A stretch of DNA of 64,000 nucleotides from CAUJIW01 sp963205175 (lineage in GTDB: Bacteria > Pseudomonadota > Alphaproteobacteria > Sphingomonadales > Sphingomonadaceae). Below, one piece after another: positions 53,038 to 62,714 of the stretch (position 1 is its first letter; each line of letters begins with the position of its first letter). The notes under the pieces are model-generated. The model worked only from the letters and a program-made list of their open reading frames with translations. It searched no databases and was not told the DNA's origin. Position numbers and translations under genes: made by a program. The stretch lies in the NCBI GenBank assembly GCA_041060555.1, contig JBEUDS010000004.1; one strand, given 5' to 3'.

Positions 53038-55263
53038 ATGACGACCAACAGAAAATCGGTGATCGCGTTGCTCAACCTTGGCGCTGCCGCCATCGGCCTG
53101 AGTGCCGCCATGCCGGCGCTGGCCCAGGAGGTCGCGGCCAACGACGCCGACAACGCCTACGGCGACATCATCGTCACCGCGCGGCGCCGGGCGGAAAGCC
53201 TGCAGGACGTGCCGCTGTCGGTGTCCGCCTTCAGCGCCGAGGCGCTGGAGCAGCGCGGCGCGCCGGACATCACCACCTTGCAGCAGACGACGCCCAACCT
53301 CACCCTGCAGGTGGCGCGCGGTTCCAACTCGACGCTGATCGCCTTCATCCGCGGCGTTGGCCAGCAGGACCCGCTGTGGGGCTTCGAGCCCGGCGTCGGC
53401 CTGTATGTCGACGACGTCTACATCGCCCGGCCGCAAGGCGCGGTGCTCGACATTTTCGACATCGAGCGCATCGAGGTGCTGCGCGGGCCGCAGGGCACGC
53501 TTTATGGCCGCAACACCATCGGCGGCGCGGTGAAATATGTCACCAAGCGGCTGGCCGACGAGCCGACCTTCAAGATCAAGGGTGCCTACGGCAGCTATGA
53601 CCAGCGCGAACTGGTGACCTCGGGCTCGCTGCCGCTGGGCGACAAGGTGGCGGTTGGTGCGGCGCTGGCCATCTACAAGCGCGACGGCTTCGGCAAGAAC
53701 CTCAACACCGGCGCCGAGCATTACAACAAGGACGTGATCGCCGGCCGGGTGAGCGTCGAGTTCACGCCGACCGACGATCTCTCCATTCGCTTCGCCGCCG
53801 ACCGTACCGATGACGAATCCAATGCCCGCCACGGCTACCGCGAACTGCCCGGTGTCGCCGGAAACCCGCCGGTGCTCGATGACGTCTACGACACCAATGC
53901 CGGCCTGGGCGACGACAATAACGTCGAGACCCAGGGCGTCTCCGGCACCATCGAGTGGAACGTCAACGACGTGTTCACGCTGAAGTCGATCACCGCCTAC
54001 CGCGAGGGCAACACCCAGACCAACATCGACTTCGACGGCACGCCGGCAGGCATCCTCGACGTGCCGGCCTATTACAAGGACAACCAGTTCAGCCAGGAAC
54101 TGCAGGTGCAGTTCGGCACCGACCGGCTGAAGGGTGTGGCCGGCCTCTATTATATGGACTCGATGGCCTCGGGCGCCTTCGACACCGTGGCCGGCGCCTT
54201 CGGTATCGCCATCCTGACTTCGGGTCGGGTCGATACCAAGAGCTTCGCGGCCTTCACCGACTTCAGCTACGACGTGACCGACAAGTTCGCGGTGTCGCTG
54301 GGCGGTCGCTACACCCGGGACAAGAAGGACGGCACGGTCTATCGCGCCAACTACCTCGGCAACCGCAGCCCGGCCTTCGGTGGCCCCGATGCGGCGCCGA
54401 CGCTGGTGCGCACCGACTACAGCAACGACCGCACCTTCGAGGAATTCACCCCGCGCGTCAGCCTGAGCTACAAGGCGACCGACGACATCAACCTCTATGC
54501 CTCCTACGGGCGCGGCTTCAAGTCGGGCGGCTTCGACATGCGCGGTGACGCCATCCTGACGCCGAGCACGGTCGACGGCTACGATCCGGAAACCGTCGAC
54601 TCGTTCGAGCTGGGCATGAAGGGCAGCTTCCTCGACCGCCGCGTCATGCTGAATCTCGCCGGCTTCTACTCCAAGTACAAGGGCCAGCAGATCACCACCC
54701 AGGTGCCAGACCTCTTTGGTGGCATCGCCAGCTTCGTCGACAACGTCGGCAAGTCGGAGATCTGGGGCCTGGAACTGGAAGGTCGGGTGACGGCGAGCGA
54801 GCATCTGTTCGCCACCTTCGCGGTGGGCTACATCAAGACCAAGTTCGAACAGTTCCTCACCTACGATCTGGCGAGCGACCAGTATATCGACGTGTCGGAC
54901 CAGCGGGTGTTCCAGAACACGCCGAAGTGGACCGCCAACCTGTCGACCACCTATACCCGCGACCTGCCCAATGACATGGGCAACATGGCGCTCACCGGCT
55001 CGGTGTCGCTGCGTTCCGACTATTCGATGTTCGAGACGCCGACGCCGGCGTTGGATCAGGACGGCTATGCGCTGGTCGACCTCTCCCTGGTGTGGACGTC
55101 GGCCAGCGAGCATTGGCAGGTCGGCCTGCACGGCCGCAACCTCACCGACAAGCAGTATCGCGTCGGCGGCTACAATTTCGGCGTTGCCACCTACAACAAC
55201 GCGGTGATCGGCTTCTACGGCCCGCCGCGCACCTTCACCGGCACCGTCGAGTTCCGTTTCTAG
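53038..55263 (+). CDS. TonB-dependent outer-membrane receptor
   Basis: The 741-residue protein has a Sec signal peptide (cleavage near PALAQE), a TonB box-like GDIIVTARRR, a plug domain (VPLSVSAFSAEAL, LRGPQGTLYGRNTIGGA) and a 22-strand-type barrel ending in an aromatic residue (VEFRF). It would import a bound substrate using TonB energy. No siderophore biosynthesis genes lie near; the hydrolase, MFS transporter and acyl-CoA enzymes suggest uptake of an organic carbon source. It follows the hydrolase by 17 bases and a strong terminator lies beyond it. Confidence 0.94.
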   Translation: MTTNRKSVIALLNLGAAAIGLSAAMPALAQEVAANDADNAYGDIIVTARRRAESLQDVPLSVSAFSAEALEQRGAPDITTLQQTTPNLTLQVARGSNSTLIAFIRGVGQQDPLWGFEPGVGLYVDDVYIARPQGAVLDIFDIERIEVLRGPQGTLYGRNTIGGAVKYVTKRLADEPTFKIKGAYGSYDQRELVTSGSLPLGDKVAVGAALAIYKRDGFGKNLNTGAEHYNKDVIAGRVSVEFTPTDDLSIRFAADRTDDESNARHGYRELPGVAGNPPVLDDVYDTNAGLGDDNNVETQGVSGTIEWNVNDVFTLKSITAYREGNTQTNIDFDGTPAGILDVPAYYKDNQFSQELQVQFGTDRLKGVAGLYYMDSMASGAFDTVAGAFGIAILTSGRVDTKSFAAFTDFSYDVTDKFAVSLGGRYTRDKKDGTVYRANYLGNRSPAFGGPDAAPTLVRTDYSNDRTFEEFTPRVSLSYKATDDINLYASYGRGFKSGGFDMRGDAILTPSTVDGYDPETVDSFELGMKGSFLDRRVMLNLAGFYSKYKGQQITTQVPDLFGGIASFVDNVGKSEIWGLELEGRVTASEHLFATFAVGYIKTKFEQFLTYDLASDQYIDVSDQRVFQNTPKWTANLSTTYTRDLPNDMGNMALTGSVSLRSDYSMFETPTPALDQDGYALVDLSLVWTSASEHWQVGLHGRNLTDKQYRVGGYNFGVATYNNAVIGFYGPPRTFTGTVEFRF

Positions 55264-55276
55264 TCCCGGACCGCTG

Positions 55277-55320
55277 GCCGCCGGTTCCGCCTTCGGGTAA
55301 GGAACCGGCGGCATTTCCTT
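55277..55320 (+). terminator. Rho-independent terminator after the TonB receptor
   Basis: GCCGCCGGTTCC (55277-55288) pairs perfectly over 12 bases with GGAACCGGCGGC (55301-55312), followed by ATTTCCTT. It would limit read-through into the MFS gene. Confidence 0.8.
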
Positions 55321-55340
55321 GGGCCAAGACAGGCAGGCAG

Positions 55341-56636
55341 ATGGACAGTCAGATCCCGATCCCCATGGCGCGGGAAAATCCGGCGGCGGAAAAGCCCGGC
55401 TATCGCGCCGTCGTGCTGGCGATGCTGATCCTCGTCTACACCTTCAACTTCATCGACCGGCAGATCATCGGCATCCTGGCGGGCCCGATCAAGGCGGACC
55501 TGCAGCTCAGCGACACCCAGCTCGGCCTGATGGGCGGGCTGGCGTTCGCCTTGTTCTATACGGCGCTGGGCATCCCCATCGCCTGGGCCGCCGACCGCAC
55601 CAGCCGGACCTGGATCATGACCGTCGCACTGGCGCTGTGGAGCGGCTTCACCGCCCTGTGCGGGTTCGCCACCAATTTCTGGCAGCTGTTCCTGTGCCGG
55701 CTTGGCGTCGGCGTCGGCGAGGCCGGCGGCGTGGCGCCGGCCTATGCGCTGATCGCTGACTATTTCCCGCCGGCCTCGCGCGCCCGGGCGCTTGCCGTCT
55801 ACAGCTTCGGCATTCCGGTGGGCTCGGCGGCCGGCATCCTGCTCGGCGGCTGGATCGCCGACGTCATCGACTGGCGGGCGGCATTCATCATCGTCGGCCT
55901 GGCGGGCGTGGCGCTGGCGCCGCTGTTCCGTCTGGTGGTGCGGGAGCCGGCGCGCGGCCGCCACGACCCGGTGCCCGCCACCACGGTGGCACCGCGCTTT
56001 GCCGAAGTGCTGAAGACTCTCGCCGGCAAGCCCGGTTTCTGGGGCCTGTCGTTCGGTGCGGCCTCCTGCTCGGTGCTGGGCTATGGCCTGATCTTCTGGC
56101 TGCCGTCGTTCTTCGCCCGCAGCTATGGCCTCACCCTGGTCGAGGTCTCGCACTTCTATGGCGCCATCATCCTGATCGGCGGCGTCATCGGCATCTGGGC
56201 CGGCGGCTGGCTCGGCGACCGGCTGGGTCATGGCGACAAGCGGGCCTATGCCCGCATCCCCGCTGTTGCCTTCCTGATCGCCGTGCCGTGCTACGCCGCC
56301 GGGGTGCTGTCGACCTCGCTGCCGCTGACCTTCGTGCTGTTCCTGATGCCCCAGGCGCTCGGCCTGATGTGGCTGGGGCCGGTGCTGTCGGCGGTGCAGC
56401 ATCTGGTGCCGGCGGCGATGCGCTCCACCGCCTCGGCGATCTTCCTGTTCGTCAACAATCTGGTGGGCATCGGCTTTGGCACGCTGTTCTTCGGCCTGGT
56501 GTCGGACGCCTTCAACCAGCGCTTTGGTGACGAATCGCTGCGCTATGCCATTCTCGTCGGTCTGGTGTTCTATCTGGTCAGCGCCAGCCTGTTCTGGTGG
56601 GCCTCCCGCCGGCTGCCGCGCGACTGGCACGCCTGA
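55341..56636 (+). CDS. MFS transporter (Spinster-like)
   Basis: The 431-residue permease has 12 predicted helices. FNFIDRQIIGILAGPIKADL opens helix 1, and the MFS loop motif is seen in GIPIAWAADRTSRT. The C-terminal half repeats it in GGWLGDRLGHGDKR. The Spinster-type subgroup is frequent beside TonB receptors in degraders of hydrophobic compounds. A proton-coupled organic acid or lipid-like substrate is plausible; direction of transport is unknown. It ends 37 bases before the convergent murJ. Confidence 0.88.
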   Translation: MDSQIPIPMARENPAAEKPGYRAVVLAMLILVYTFNFIDRQIIGILAGPIKADLQLSDTQLGLMGGLAFALFYTALGIPIAWAADRTSRTWIMTVALALWSGFTALCGFATNFWQLFLCRLGVGVGEAGGVAPAYALIADYFPPASRARALAVYSFGIPVGSAAGILLGGWIADVIDWRAAFIIVGLAGVALAPLFRLVVREPARGRHDPVPATTVAPRFAEVLKTLAGKPGFWGLSFGAASCSVLGYGLIFWLPSFFARSYGLTLVEVSHFYGAIILIGGVIGIWAGGWLGDRLGHGDKRAYARIPAVAFLIAVPCYAAGVLSTSLPLTFVLFLMPQALGLMWLGPVLSAVQHLVPAAMRSTASAIFLFVNNLVGIGFGTLFFGLVSDAFNQRFGDESLRYAILVGLVFYLVSASLFWWASRRLPRDWHA

Positions 56637-56673
56637 GCAGACCGGCCCGTCTGGCTAGCGGCGGCCCAACTCC

Positions 56674-58194
56674 CTAGCGGCGGGACGGCAGCTTGCCTTT
56701 GAAGCCGAGCCACAGCGCGCCGAAATAGGCGATCGCGCCCAGCAGCGCGGTGCCGCCCAGTGCCGCCTCGGCGCGCAGGCGTGGCAGCTGGTAGGCCAGT
56801 TCGGCGATCGGCTGGGTGCCCAGCGCCAGCGCGACGGCCAGTGTGGCCGAGGCCGCTCCGATCACCAGGGCGCTGCGCTTGAAACGGCTGTCGAACGCGA
56901 ACAGCCCGCGCCGGTGGGCCAGCCAGCCGACGATGCCGATGTTGAGCCAGGCGCCCAGCGAGGTCGCCAGCGCCAGGCCGACCTGGGCCAGCGGCCCCAT
57001 CAGCACCACCTTCAGCGCCACGTTGGCGGCGATGGCGGTCAGCGAGGCCTTGAGCGGCGTCGCGGTGTCGCCCCGGGCGTGGAAGCTCGCCACCACCGAG
57101 CGGATGAGCACGAAGGCGACCAGCCCCAGCGCATAGGCGGCCAGCGTCTGGCCGGCGGCGGTCGCGGCGGCGGCGTCAAAGCGGCCGCGCTGGAACAGGC
57201 CGGTCATGATCAGGGTTGGTGTCATCAGGAAGGCGACCACGCACGGCGCCGCCAGCAGCAGGGTGAATTCCATGGCGCGGTTCTGCGCCCGCGCCGCGCC
57301 GTCCTCGTCGCCGGCGGCGATCTTCTTGGCCATTTCCGGCAGCAGCACCGTGCCCGCGGCAATGCCGATGACGCCGACCGGCAGCTGGTTGATGCGGTCG
57401 GCATAATAGAGCGCCGACAGCGCGCCGGTGCTGAGGAAGCTGGCGATGATGGTGTCGGCGAACAGCGCGATCTGCACCCCCATCGAGCCGATGGTCGCCG
57501 GCCCCAGCGCCTTGAAGAACTGGCGGGTGTCGGCGTCCAGCGCCGGTTTCAGCCAGCGCGGCGCCGCGCCGGCCCGTCTGGCGGCTCCCCACAGCAGGGC
57601 GAGCTGGGCGATACCGGCGGCCAGCACGCCCCAGGCGGCGGCATGGCCGACGGTGGGGAACCACCGCCACGACACCAGGCCGGCGATCATCATCACGTTC
57701 ATCAGCACCGGCGCTGCCGCCGCCGCGGCGAAGCGCTCGCGCGCGTTCAGCGTGCCGGCCAGCACGGTCATGCAGGAAATCAGCAGCAGATAGGGGAAGG
57801 TGATGCGGGTCAGCTCCACCGCCAGCGCGAACTTGGCCGGGTCGGCGTCGAAGCCGGGCGCCAGCAGCTTCAGCAGCCAGGGCGTGGCGGCCAGCGCCGC
57901 CGCCAGCAGGCCGAGCTGGACCAGCAGTTGCAGCGAGAAGATACGGCTGGCGAAGCGCGCCGCCGCCGTCTCGCCCTCGGTGGCGCGGACCCGGCTGTAG
58001 CTCGGCACGTAGGCGGTGTTGAAGGCACCCTCGGCAAAGATCGCCCGGAAGTGGTTGGGCAGGCGGAAAGCGATCAGGAAGGCGTCCGCCACCGGACCGG
58101 CGCCAAGAATGGCGGCCATCAGGATGTCGCGACCGAAGCCGACGACGCGGCTTGCCAGCGTCCACGCGCCCACCTGCCCGATTTGCTTGCGCAT
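56674..58194 (-). CDS. murJ: Lipid II flippase MurJ
   Basis: MurJ (MviN) moves lipid II across the inner membrane for peptidoglycan growth. The 506-residue protein has the 14-helix MOP fold with SRVVGFGRDILMAAILG, FRAIFAEGAFNTAYVP (loop with the essential Arg), FADTIIASFL and DRINQLPVGVIGIA. Length is typical. It stands alone on the minus strand and is divergent from the chemoreceptor. Confidence 0.95.
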   Translation of the reverse strand: MRKQIGQVGAWTLASRVVGFGRDILMAAILGAGPVADAFLIAFRLPNHFRAIFAEGAFNTAYVPSYSRVRATEGETAAARFASRIFSLQLLVQLGLLAAALAATPWLLKLLAPGFDADPAKFALAVELTRITFPYLLLISCMTVLAGTLNARERFAAAAAAPVLMNVMMIAGLVSWRWFPTVGHAAAWGVLAAGIAQLALLWGAARRAGAAPRWLKPALDADTRQFFKALGPATIGSMGVQIALFADTIIASFLSTGALSALYYADRINQLPVGVIGIAAGTVLLPEMAKKIAAGDEDGAARAQNRAMEFTLLLAAPCVVAFLMTPTLIMTGLFQRGRFDAAAATAAGQTLAAYALGLVAFVLIRSVVASFHARGDTATPLKASLTAIAANVALKVVLMGPLAQVGLALATSLGAWLNIGIVGWLAHRRGLFAFDSRFKRSALVIGAASATLAVALALGTQPIAELAYQLPRLRAEAALGGTALLGAIAYFGALWLGFKGKLPSRR

Positions 58195-58362
58195 TGCCTG
58201 CCCCTGCCCGGTTGAAACAACGTCCGGCTGTGCGTGCGCGCTTAGCCGATCGCCGCGCCAAGGTCACGCCGCAAGCGGTGCGGCTCGGCCCTGGTGGTTA
58301 CGACGCGTTAATGCCTCTGCGACTATGGTCGTAGCGACTCAATGATTTAGGGAATTTCCACC

Positions 58363-60534
58363 ATGTCCTTCCTGGCGCAGCTCAACCTGTCGCGCAAGCT
58401 GACCCTGCTGGTGGTCGCCATCAGCGTCGTCGGTCTGACGGCGATGTCGCTGTTGATCTCCAACCGTGTCGGTGATGCCGCGCGTCAGGACGCCGAACGC
58501 TACCAGCAGCAGCTGGCCAAGGGCACGGCGGGCGAGATTGGCGCCGACATCGATCACGGCTTTCAGGTGGCGCGCGGTCTGGCGCACAGCCTGGCGGCGC
58601 TGAAGGCGAGCGGGGTCACCGATCGCGCCGCCTTCGACGCGGTCCAGCGCGAACTGCTGGCGGCCAATCCGGCGTTGCTGGGCGTGTGGACCGGCTGGGA
58701 ACCCGATGCGCTGGATGGTCGTGACGCCGAGTTCGTCGGCAAGCCGGGCCATGACAGCACCGGCCGTTACGTGCCCTACTGGAACCGTGGTGCCGGCAGC
58801 ATCAATGTCGAGGCGCTGATCGACTACGACAAGCCGGGTGCCGGCGACTATTACCAGCTCGCCTTCAACAGCGGCCGGGAAGTGGCGCTGGAGCCCTACG
58901 TCTATGCCGTGGGCGGCAAGGACATGCTGATCACCTCGCTGGTGGTGCCGGTGCGGGTCGGCGACAGGATTGTCGGTGTCGCCGGCGTCGACATCGCGCT
59001 CGATACCTTGCAGCAGTCGATCGGCAAGCTGCGGCCGATGGAAACCGGCCGCGTCTCACTGGTCTCCAGCAGTGGCGCCTGGCTCGCCTATGGCAAGACG
59101 GATCAGCTCGCCAAGCCGGTGAAGGCGTCCGAACCGTCGCTGGCGGCGGCGGCCGCCGCCACCGCCCAGGGCCGGGAGACGACGCTGGTCAGCACGCTCG
59201 CCAGCCTCGGCGCCGAGGCCATGTCGGTGGCGGTGCCGATCGCGCTGGGTGACACCGGCAGCCGCTGGGGCGTGATTGTCAGCATCCCCGAGGCGACCAT
59301 TCTGGCGCCGGTGCATCAGACCCGGATGCTGCTGCTGATCGTCGGTGTCATCGTCGCCGCCGTCACCGGGCTGGCGTGCTGGCTGGCCGTCGACCGCCTG
59401 CTGGGCCGTCCGCTGGGCGCCGTCACCAACGCCGTCGCCCGGATCTCGGGCGGCGCGCTGGATACCGTGGTCGCCGGTACCGAGCGTCGTGACGAGGTCG
59501 GTCAGCTCGCCCAGGCCATCGACGCCTATCGCCTGGCACGCCAGGACGAGGAGAAGATGCGCGTCGAGCAGCAGGCGATGCAGGCCGAACAGGAGCGGAT
59601 GCGGCTGGAACAGCAGCGCATGGAGGCCGAGCAGGCCCGCCTGCGCGCCGAGCAGGAGGAAAGCCGCGCCGAGGCCGAGCGCCAGCGCCAGCAGGCGATG
59701 CAGACGCTTGCCGACGAATTCTCCCATGTGGTGGGCTCGATCGCCAGCCTGGTGTCGAGCGAGGCGGTGAAGCTGCAGGGCGAAGCCGCCGACATGAGCC
59801 GCACCGCCCATGCGACCTCCAGCCAGTCGACCACGGTGTCGGAGGCGGCGGACGATGCGTCGGCCAACGTCCAGACGGTGGCGACGGCGACCGAGGAACT
59901 GGCGGCGTCGGTGCAGGAAATCGGCCGGCAGGTGACGGTGTCGCGCGACATGACCCGGCGTGCCGTCGACGAGGCGGAGAACATGCAAGGTGAGTTCCGC
60001 GCGCTGGAGGAAACCGCCCGCAAGATCGGCGACGTCGTCGAGCTGATCAACCAGATCGCCAGCCAGACCAATCTGCTGGCGCTCAACGCCACCATCGAGG
60101 CGGCGCGTGCCGGCGACGCCGGCAAGGGCTTCGCCGTGGTGGCCTCGGAGGTGAAGAGCCTCGCCACCCAGACCGCCAACGCGACCGACGAGATCGCCCG
60201 CCAGATCGCCGACGTGCAGAACGCGGCCACCCGCTCGGTGGCGGCCATCACTGGCATCAGCCAGACCATCGGCCAGATGAGCGAGGTCACCACCACCATC
60301 GCGTCGGCCATCGAACAGCAGGGCGCGGCGACCCAGGAAATCGCCAGCAGCGTCCAGAATGTCGCTGCCGGCACCGGTCAGGTGTCGCACACCATCGCCG
60401 AGGTGCGGGAGTCCGCCCGCTCGGCCGGTCAGTCGGCGAGCGAGCTGCTGTCCAGCGCCGAGGCACTGGCCAGCCACGCCCATCGCCTGCAGACCCAGGC
60501 GGAAAGCTTCGTGGATCGCATCAAGGCGGCCTGA
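58363..60534 (+). CDS. Methyl-accepting chemotaxis protein with dCache sensor
   Basis: The 723-residue receptor has TM1 at about residues 13-32, a periplasmic double-Cache domain (WTGWEPDALDGRD, PYVYAVGGKDMLITS), TM2 near 322-345, HAMP and a cytoplasmic signalling hairpin with tip IASQTNLLALNATIEAARAG (about 563-582). Between HAMP and the methylation helices lies a charged stretch of about 55 residues rich in Glu, Gln, Arg and Met with heptad-like repeats (about 390-446), a long coiled coil extension. Ligand is unknown; dCache receptors often bind amino acids or organic acids. No C-terminal CheR-binding pentapeptide is seen. Confidence 0.93.
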   Translation: MSFLAQLNLSRKLTLLVVAISVVGLTAMSLLISNRVGDAARQDAERYQQQLAKGTAGEIGADIDHGFQVARGLAHSLAALKASGVTDRAAFDAVQRELLAANPALLGVWTGWEPDALDGRDAEFVGKPGHDSTGRYVPYWNRGAGSINVEALIDYDKPGAGDYYQLAFNSGREVALEPYVYAVGGKDMLITSLVVPVRVGDRIVGVAGVDIALDTLQQSIGKLRPMETGRVSLVSSSGAWLAYGKTDQLAKPVKASEPSLAAAAAATAQGRETTLVSTLASLGAEAMSVAVPIALGDTGSRWGVIVSIPEATILAPVHQTRMLLLIVGVIVAAVTGLACWLAVDRLLGRPLGAVTNAVARISGGALDTVVAGTERRDEVGQLAQAIDAYRLARQDEEKMRVEQQAMQAEQERMRLEQQRMEAEQARLRAEQEESRAEAERQRQQAMQTLADEFSHVVGSIASLVSSEAVKLQGEAADMSRTAHATSSQSTTVSEAADDASANVQTVATATEELAASVQEIGRQVTVSRDMTRRAVDEAENMQGEFRALEETARKIGDVVELINQIASQTNLLALNATIEAARAGDAGKGFAVVASEVKSLATQTANATDEIARQIADVQNAATRSVAAITGISQTIGQMSEVTTTIASAIEQQGAATQEIASSVQNVAAGTGQVSHTIAEVRESARSAGQSASELLSSAEALASHAHRLQTQAESFVDRIKAA

Positions 60535-60606
60535 GGCCGCGGGGGCGTATCAAGGCGGCCTGAGGCCGCGGGGGCGTATCAAAGCGGCCTGAGGCCGCGG
60601 GAGGGC
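60520..60606 (+). repeat. Three tandem 29-bp units with stop-containing hairpins
   Basis: The unit recurs at 60520, 60549 and 60578 (29-base period). The first contains the chemoreceptor's last codons and its TGA stop; each unit contains GCGGCC-tga-GGCCGC, a 6-bp perfect hairpin with the stop codon in its loop. The copies are near identical (third has one A for G). It probably terminates transcription between the chemoreceptor and convergent gpsA. Confidence 0.85.
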
Positions 60607-60614
60607 CGCCGCCG

Positions 60615-61622
60615 TCAGGGCTGCACGCGCTCGGCCTTGAACGGCCGGCGCAGCAGCCGCTCGATGGTGGCCTCGACGCCGGCGTCGTTATAGAGCAGAT
60701 CGACCACCGCCTCGGTGATGGGCATGTCCACGCCGAGGCGGCTGGCCGCTTCCAGCAGCACCGGCGCGGTGTAGGCGCCCTCCGCCACGCTGTTGCGGCT
60801 GGCGAGAATGTCGTCCATCCGCTTGCCCTCGCCGATGGCGAAACCGAGGCTCATGTTGCGGGACTGTGTGGAGGAACAGGTGAGGATGAGATCGCCCAGC
60901 CCCGACAGGCCGGACAGCGTTTCCGCCTGCGCCCCCTTGGCCAGCCCGAAGCGCAGCATTTCCGCGTAGCCCCGGGTGATCAGCGCCGCCCGCGCGTTCT
61001 CGCCCAGCTGGCGTCCGGCGGCGACGCCACAGGCGATCGCCAGCACGTTCTTCACGGCACCGCCGACCTCCGCGCCGATCAGGTCGTCGCTCCAGTAGGG
61101 GCGGAAGGTGGTCTGGCCGAGCGCCGTCATCAGCTGATCGCCCATCGCCTGCGACTGGCAGGCCAGCGTGATCGCGGTGGGCAGGCCACGCGCCACTTCC
61201 GCCGCGAAGGTCGGGCCGGAGAGCACGGCCAGCGGGCGGCCCGGCGCCACCTGCGCCGCGACCTCGGTCATCAGCAGGCCGCTGCCCTGTTCGATCCCCT
61301 TGGCGCACAGCACCACCGGCACCCGCGCCGCAAGCACGGCGGCGAGATCGGCGAGCACGGCGCGCAGGAACTGGGCCGGCGCCACCAGCAGCAACGCGTC
61401 GCACGCCGCCAGGTCGGTGAAGGCGCCGGTCGCCCGCACCACCGGGTCGAGTGTCACGCCGGCGAGGTAGGTGCGGTTCTCGTGGATGGCGTTGATGTCG
61501 GCCACCACCTGCGGCTCGCGCGCCCACAGCACCACGTCACGTCCGGCGCGGGCGGCTACCTGGGCCAGCGCCGTACCCCAGGCGCCACCACCGACCACGC
61601 CGATTCGCTGCATCTCGCTCAT
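60615..61622 (-). CDS. gpsA: Glycerol-3-phosphate dehydrogenase [NAD(P)+]
   Basis: GpsA reduces dihydroxyacetone phosphate to sn-glycerol-3-phosphate, the start of phospholipid synthesis. The 335-residue protein has the Rossmann motif GVVGGGAWGTALAQ, the block VLCAKGIEQGSG, LSGPTFAAEVARG, the catalytic lysine in GGAVKNVLAIA and GLGDLILTC. It overlaps tsaD by four bases, so the pair is a coupled unit. Confidence 0.96.
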   Translation of the reverse strand: MSEMQRIGVVGGGAWGTALAQVAARAGRDVVLWAREPQVVADINAIHENRTYLAGVTLDPVVRATGAFTDLAACDALLLVAPAQFLRAVLADLAAVLAARVPVVLCAKGIEQGSGLLMTEVAAQVAPGRPLAVLSGPTFAAEVARGLPTAITLACQSQAMGDQLMTALGQTTFRPYWSDDLIGAEVGGAVKNVLAIACGVAAGRQLGENARAALITRGYAEMLRFGLAKGAQAETLSGLSGLGDLILTCSSTQSRNMSLGFAIGEGKRMDDILASRNSVAEGAYTAPVLLEAASRLGVDMPITEAVVDLLYNDAGVEATIERLLRRPFKAERVQP

Positions 61623-62668
61623 GCCTTCACTCCTGCTCCTGGTGCCCGGGCGGCGTTGGGATCAAGCGGCCAGCGAGCGCGCGCCGGCGCGTCCAGGCCA
61701 TCGGTCAGCCCCAGCCGGAACCGCTCCAGGCCTGCCCAGGCGATCATCGCCGCGTTGTCGGTACACAGCCAGCCCGGCGGTGCGATGAACGGCAGCCCCT
61801 GCCGGTTCGCCAGTGCTTCCAGACCCGCGCGGATGGCGCTGTTGGCGGCGACCCCCCCGGCGACCACCAGCGCCGTCACGTCCGGTGCCAGGTCGAGTGC
61901 GCGGCGGGTGCGGTCGAGGATGCTGTCGACCACCGCCGCCTGGAAGCTGGCGCACAGGTCGGCCTTGTCGGTGTCGTCGGGGGTGCCCAGCTTGCCGGCC
62001 TCGCGCAGCACCGCCGACTTCAGCCCGGCGAAGGAGAAATGTGGCTCCGCGGTGCCCTTGAGCGGGCGCGGCAGATCGAACCGGCACGGATCGCCGCGTC
62101 TGGCCCAGCGTTCCACCGCCGGGCCGCCAGGGTAGCCCAGCCCCAGCAGCTTGGCCACCTTGTCGAAGGCCTCGCCCGCCGCGTCGTCGATGGTGGTGCC
62201 GAGCCGGCGATAGGCGCCCACGCCCTCCACCCGCAGCAGCTGGCAATGGCCGCCGGAGACCAGCAGCAGCAGGTAGGGAAAGGGGACGTCGCCCACCAGT
62301 CGGGGTGACAGTGCATGGCCCTCCAGGTGGTTGACGGCGATCAGCGGCTTGCCGGTGGCCACCGCCAGCGCCTTGCCGGTGACCAGCCCGACCATCACCC
62401 CGCCGATCAGGCCGGGTCCGGCAGTGGCGGCAATGGCGTCGATGTCGGCGAGGCGCAGATTGGCGTCGGCGAGCGCCGCCTCCACCATCGGCGCCAGCCG
62501 TTCGGCATGGGCGCGCGCCGCCACCTCGGGCACGACGCCGCCATAGGGGCGGTGCTCCTCCTCCTGGCCGGCGACGCGGTTGGCGAGAATCGTCTTGTCG
62601 GCGCGCACGATGGCCGCCGCCGTTTCGTCGCAGCTCGACTCAAGCCCAAGGATGATCGTTTCGTCCAA
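61619..62668 (-). CDS. tsaD: tRNA threonylcarbamoyladenosine transferase TsaD
   Basis: TsaD is the transferase that makes t6A37 in ANN-decoding tRNAs with TsaB and TsaE. The 349-residue ASKHA protein has GLESSCDETAAAIV, EVAARAHAERL and VNHLEGHALSPRL (metal histidines), LLVSGGHCQLLRV, TIDDAAGEAFDKVAKLLGL and VAGGVAANSAIR. The N-terminal ESSCDET block is the family hallmark. It is divergent from hemC with 46 bases between starts. Confidence 0.96.
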   Translation of the reverse strand: MDETIILGLESSCDETAAAIVRADKTILANRVAGQEEEHRPYGGVVPEVAARAHAERLAPMVEAALADANLRLADIDAIAATAGPGLIGGVMVGLVTGKALAVATGKPLIAVNHLEGHALSPRLVGDVPFPYLLLLVSGGHCQLLRVEGVGAYRRLGTTIDDAAGEAFDKVAKLLGLGYPGGPAVERWARRGDPCRFDLPRPLKGTAEPHFSFAGLKSAVLREAGKLGTPDDTDKADLCASFQAAVVDSILDRTRRALDLAPDVTALVVAGGVAANSAIRAGLEALANRQGLPFIAPPGWLCTDNAAMIAWAGLERFRLGLTDGLDAPARARWPLDPNAARAPGAGVKA

Positions 62669-62714
62669 CGGCGGACCTCTCTATAAGCGGGGCCGTGCTT
62701 AACAGAGGTGCATC

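Noticed and set aside
52852..55314. Long minus-strand open frame opposite the TonB receptor
   Set aside because: It is the antisense shadow of the receptor and has no recognisable domains or ribosome-binding site.
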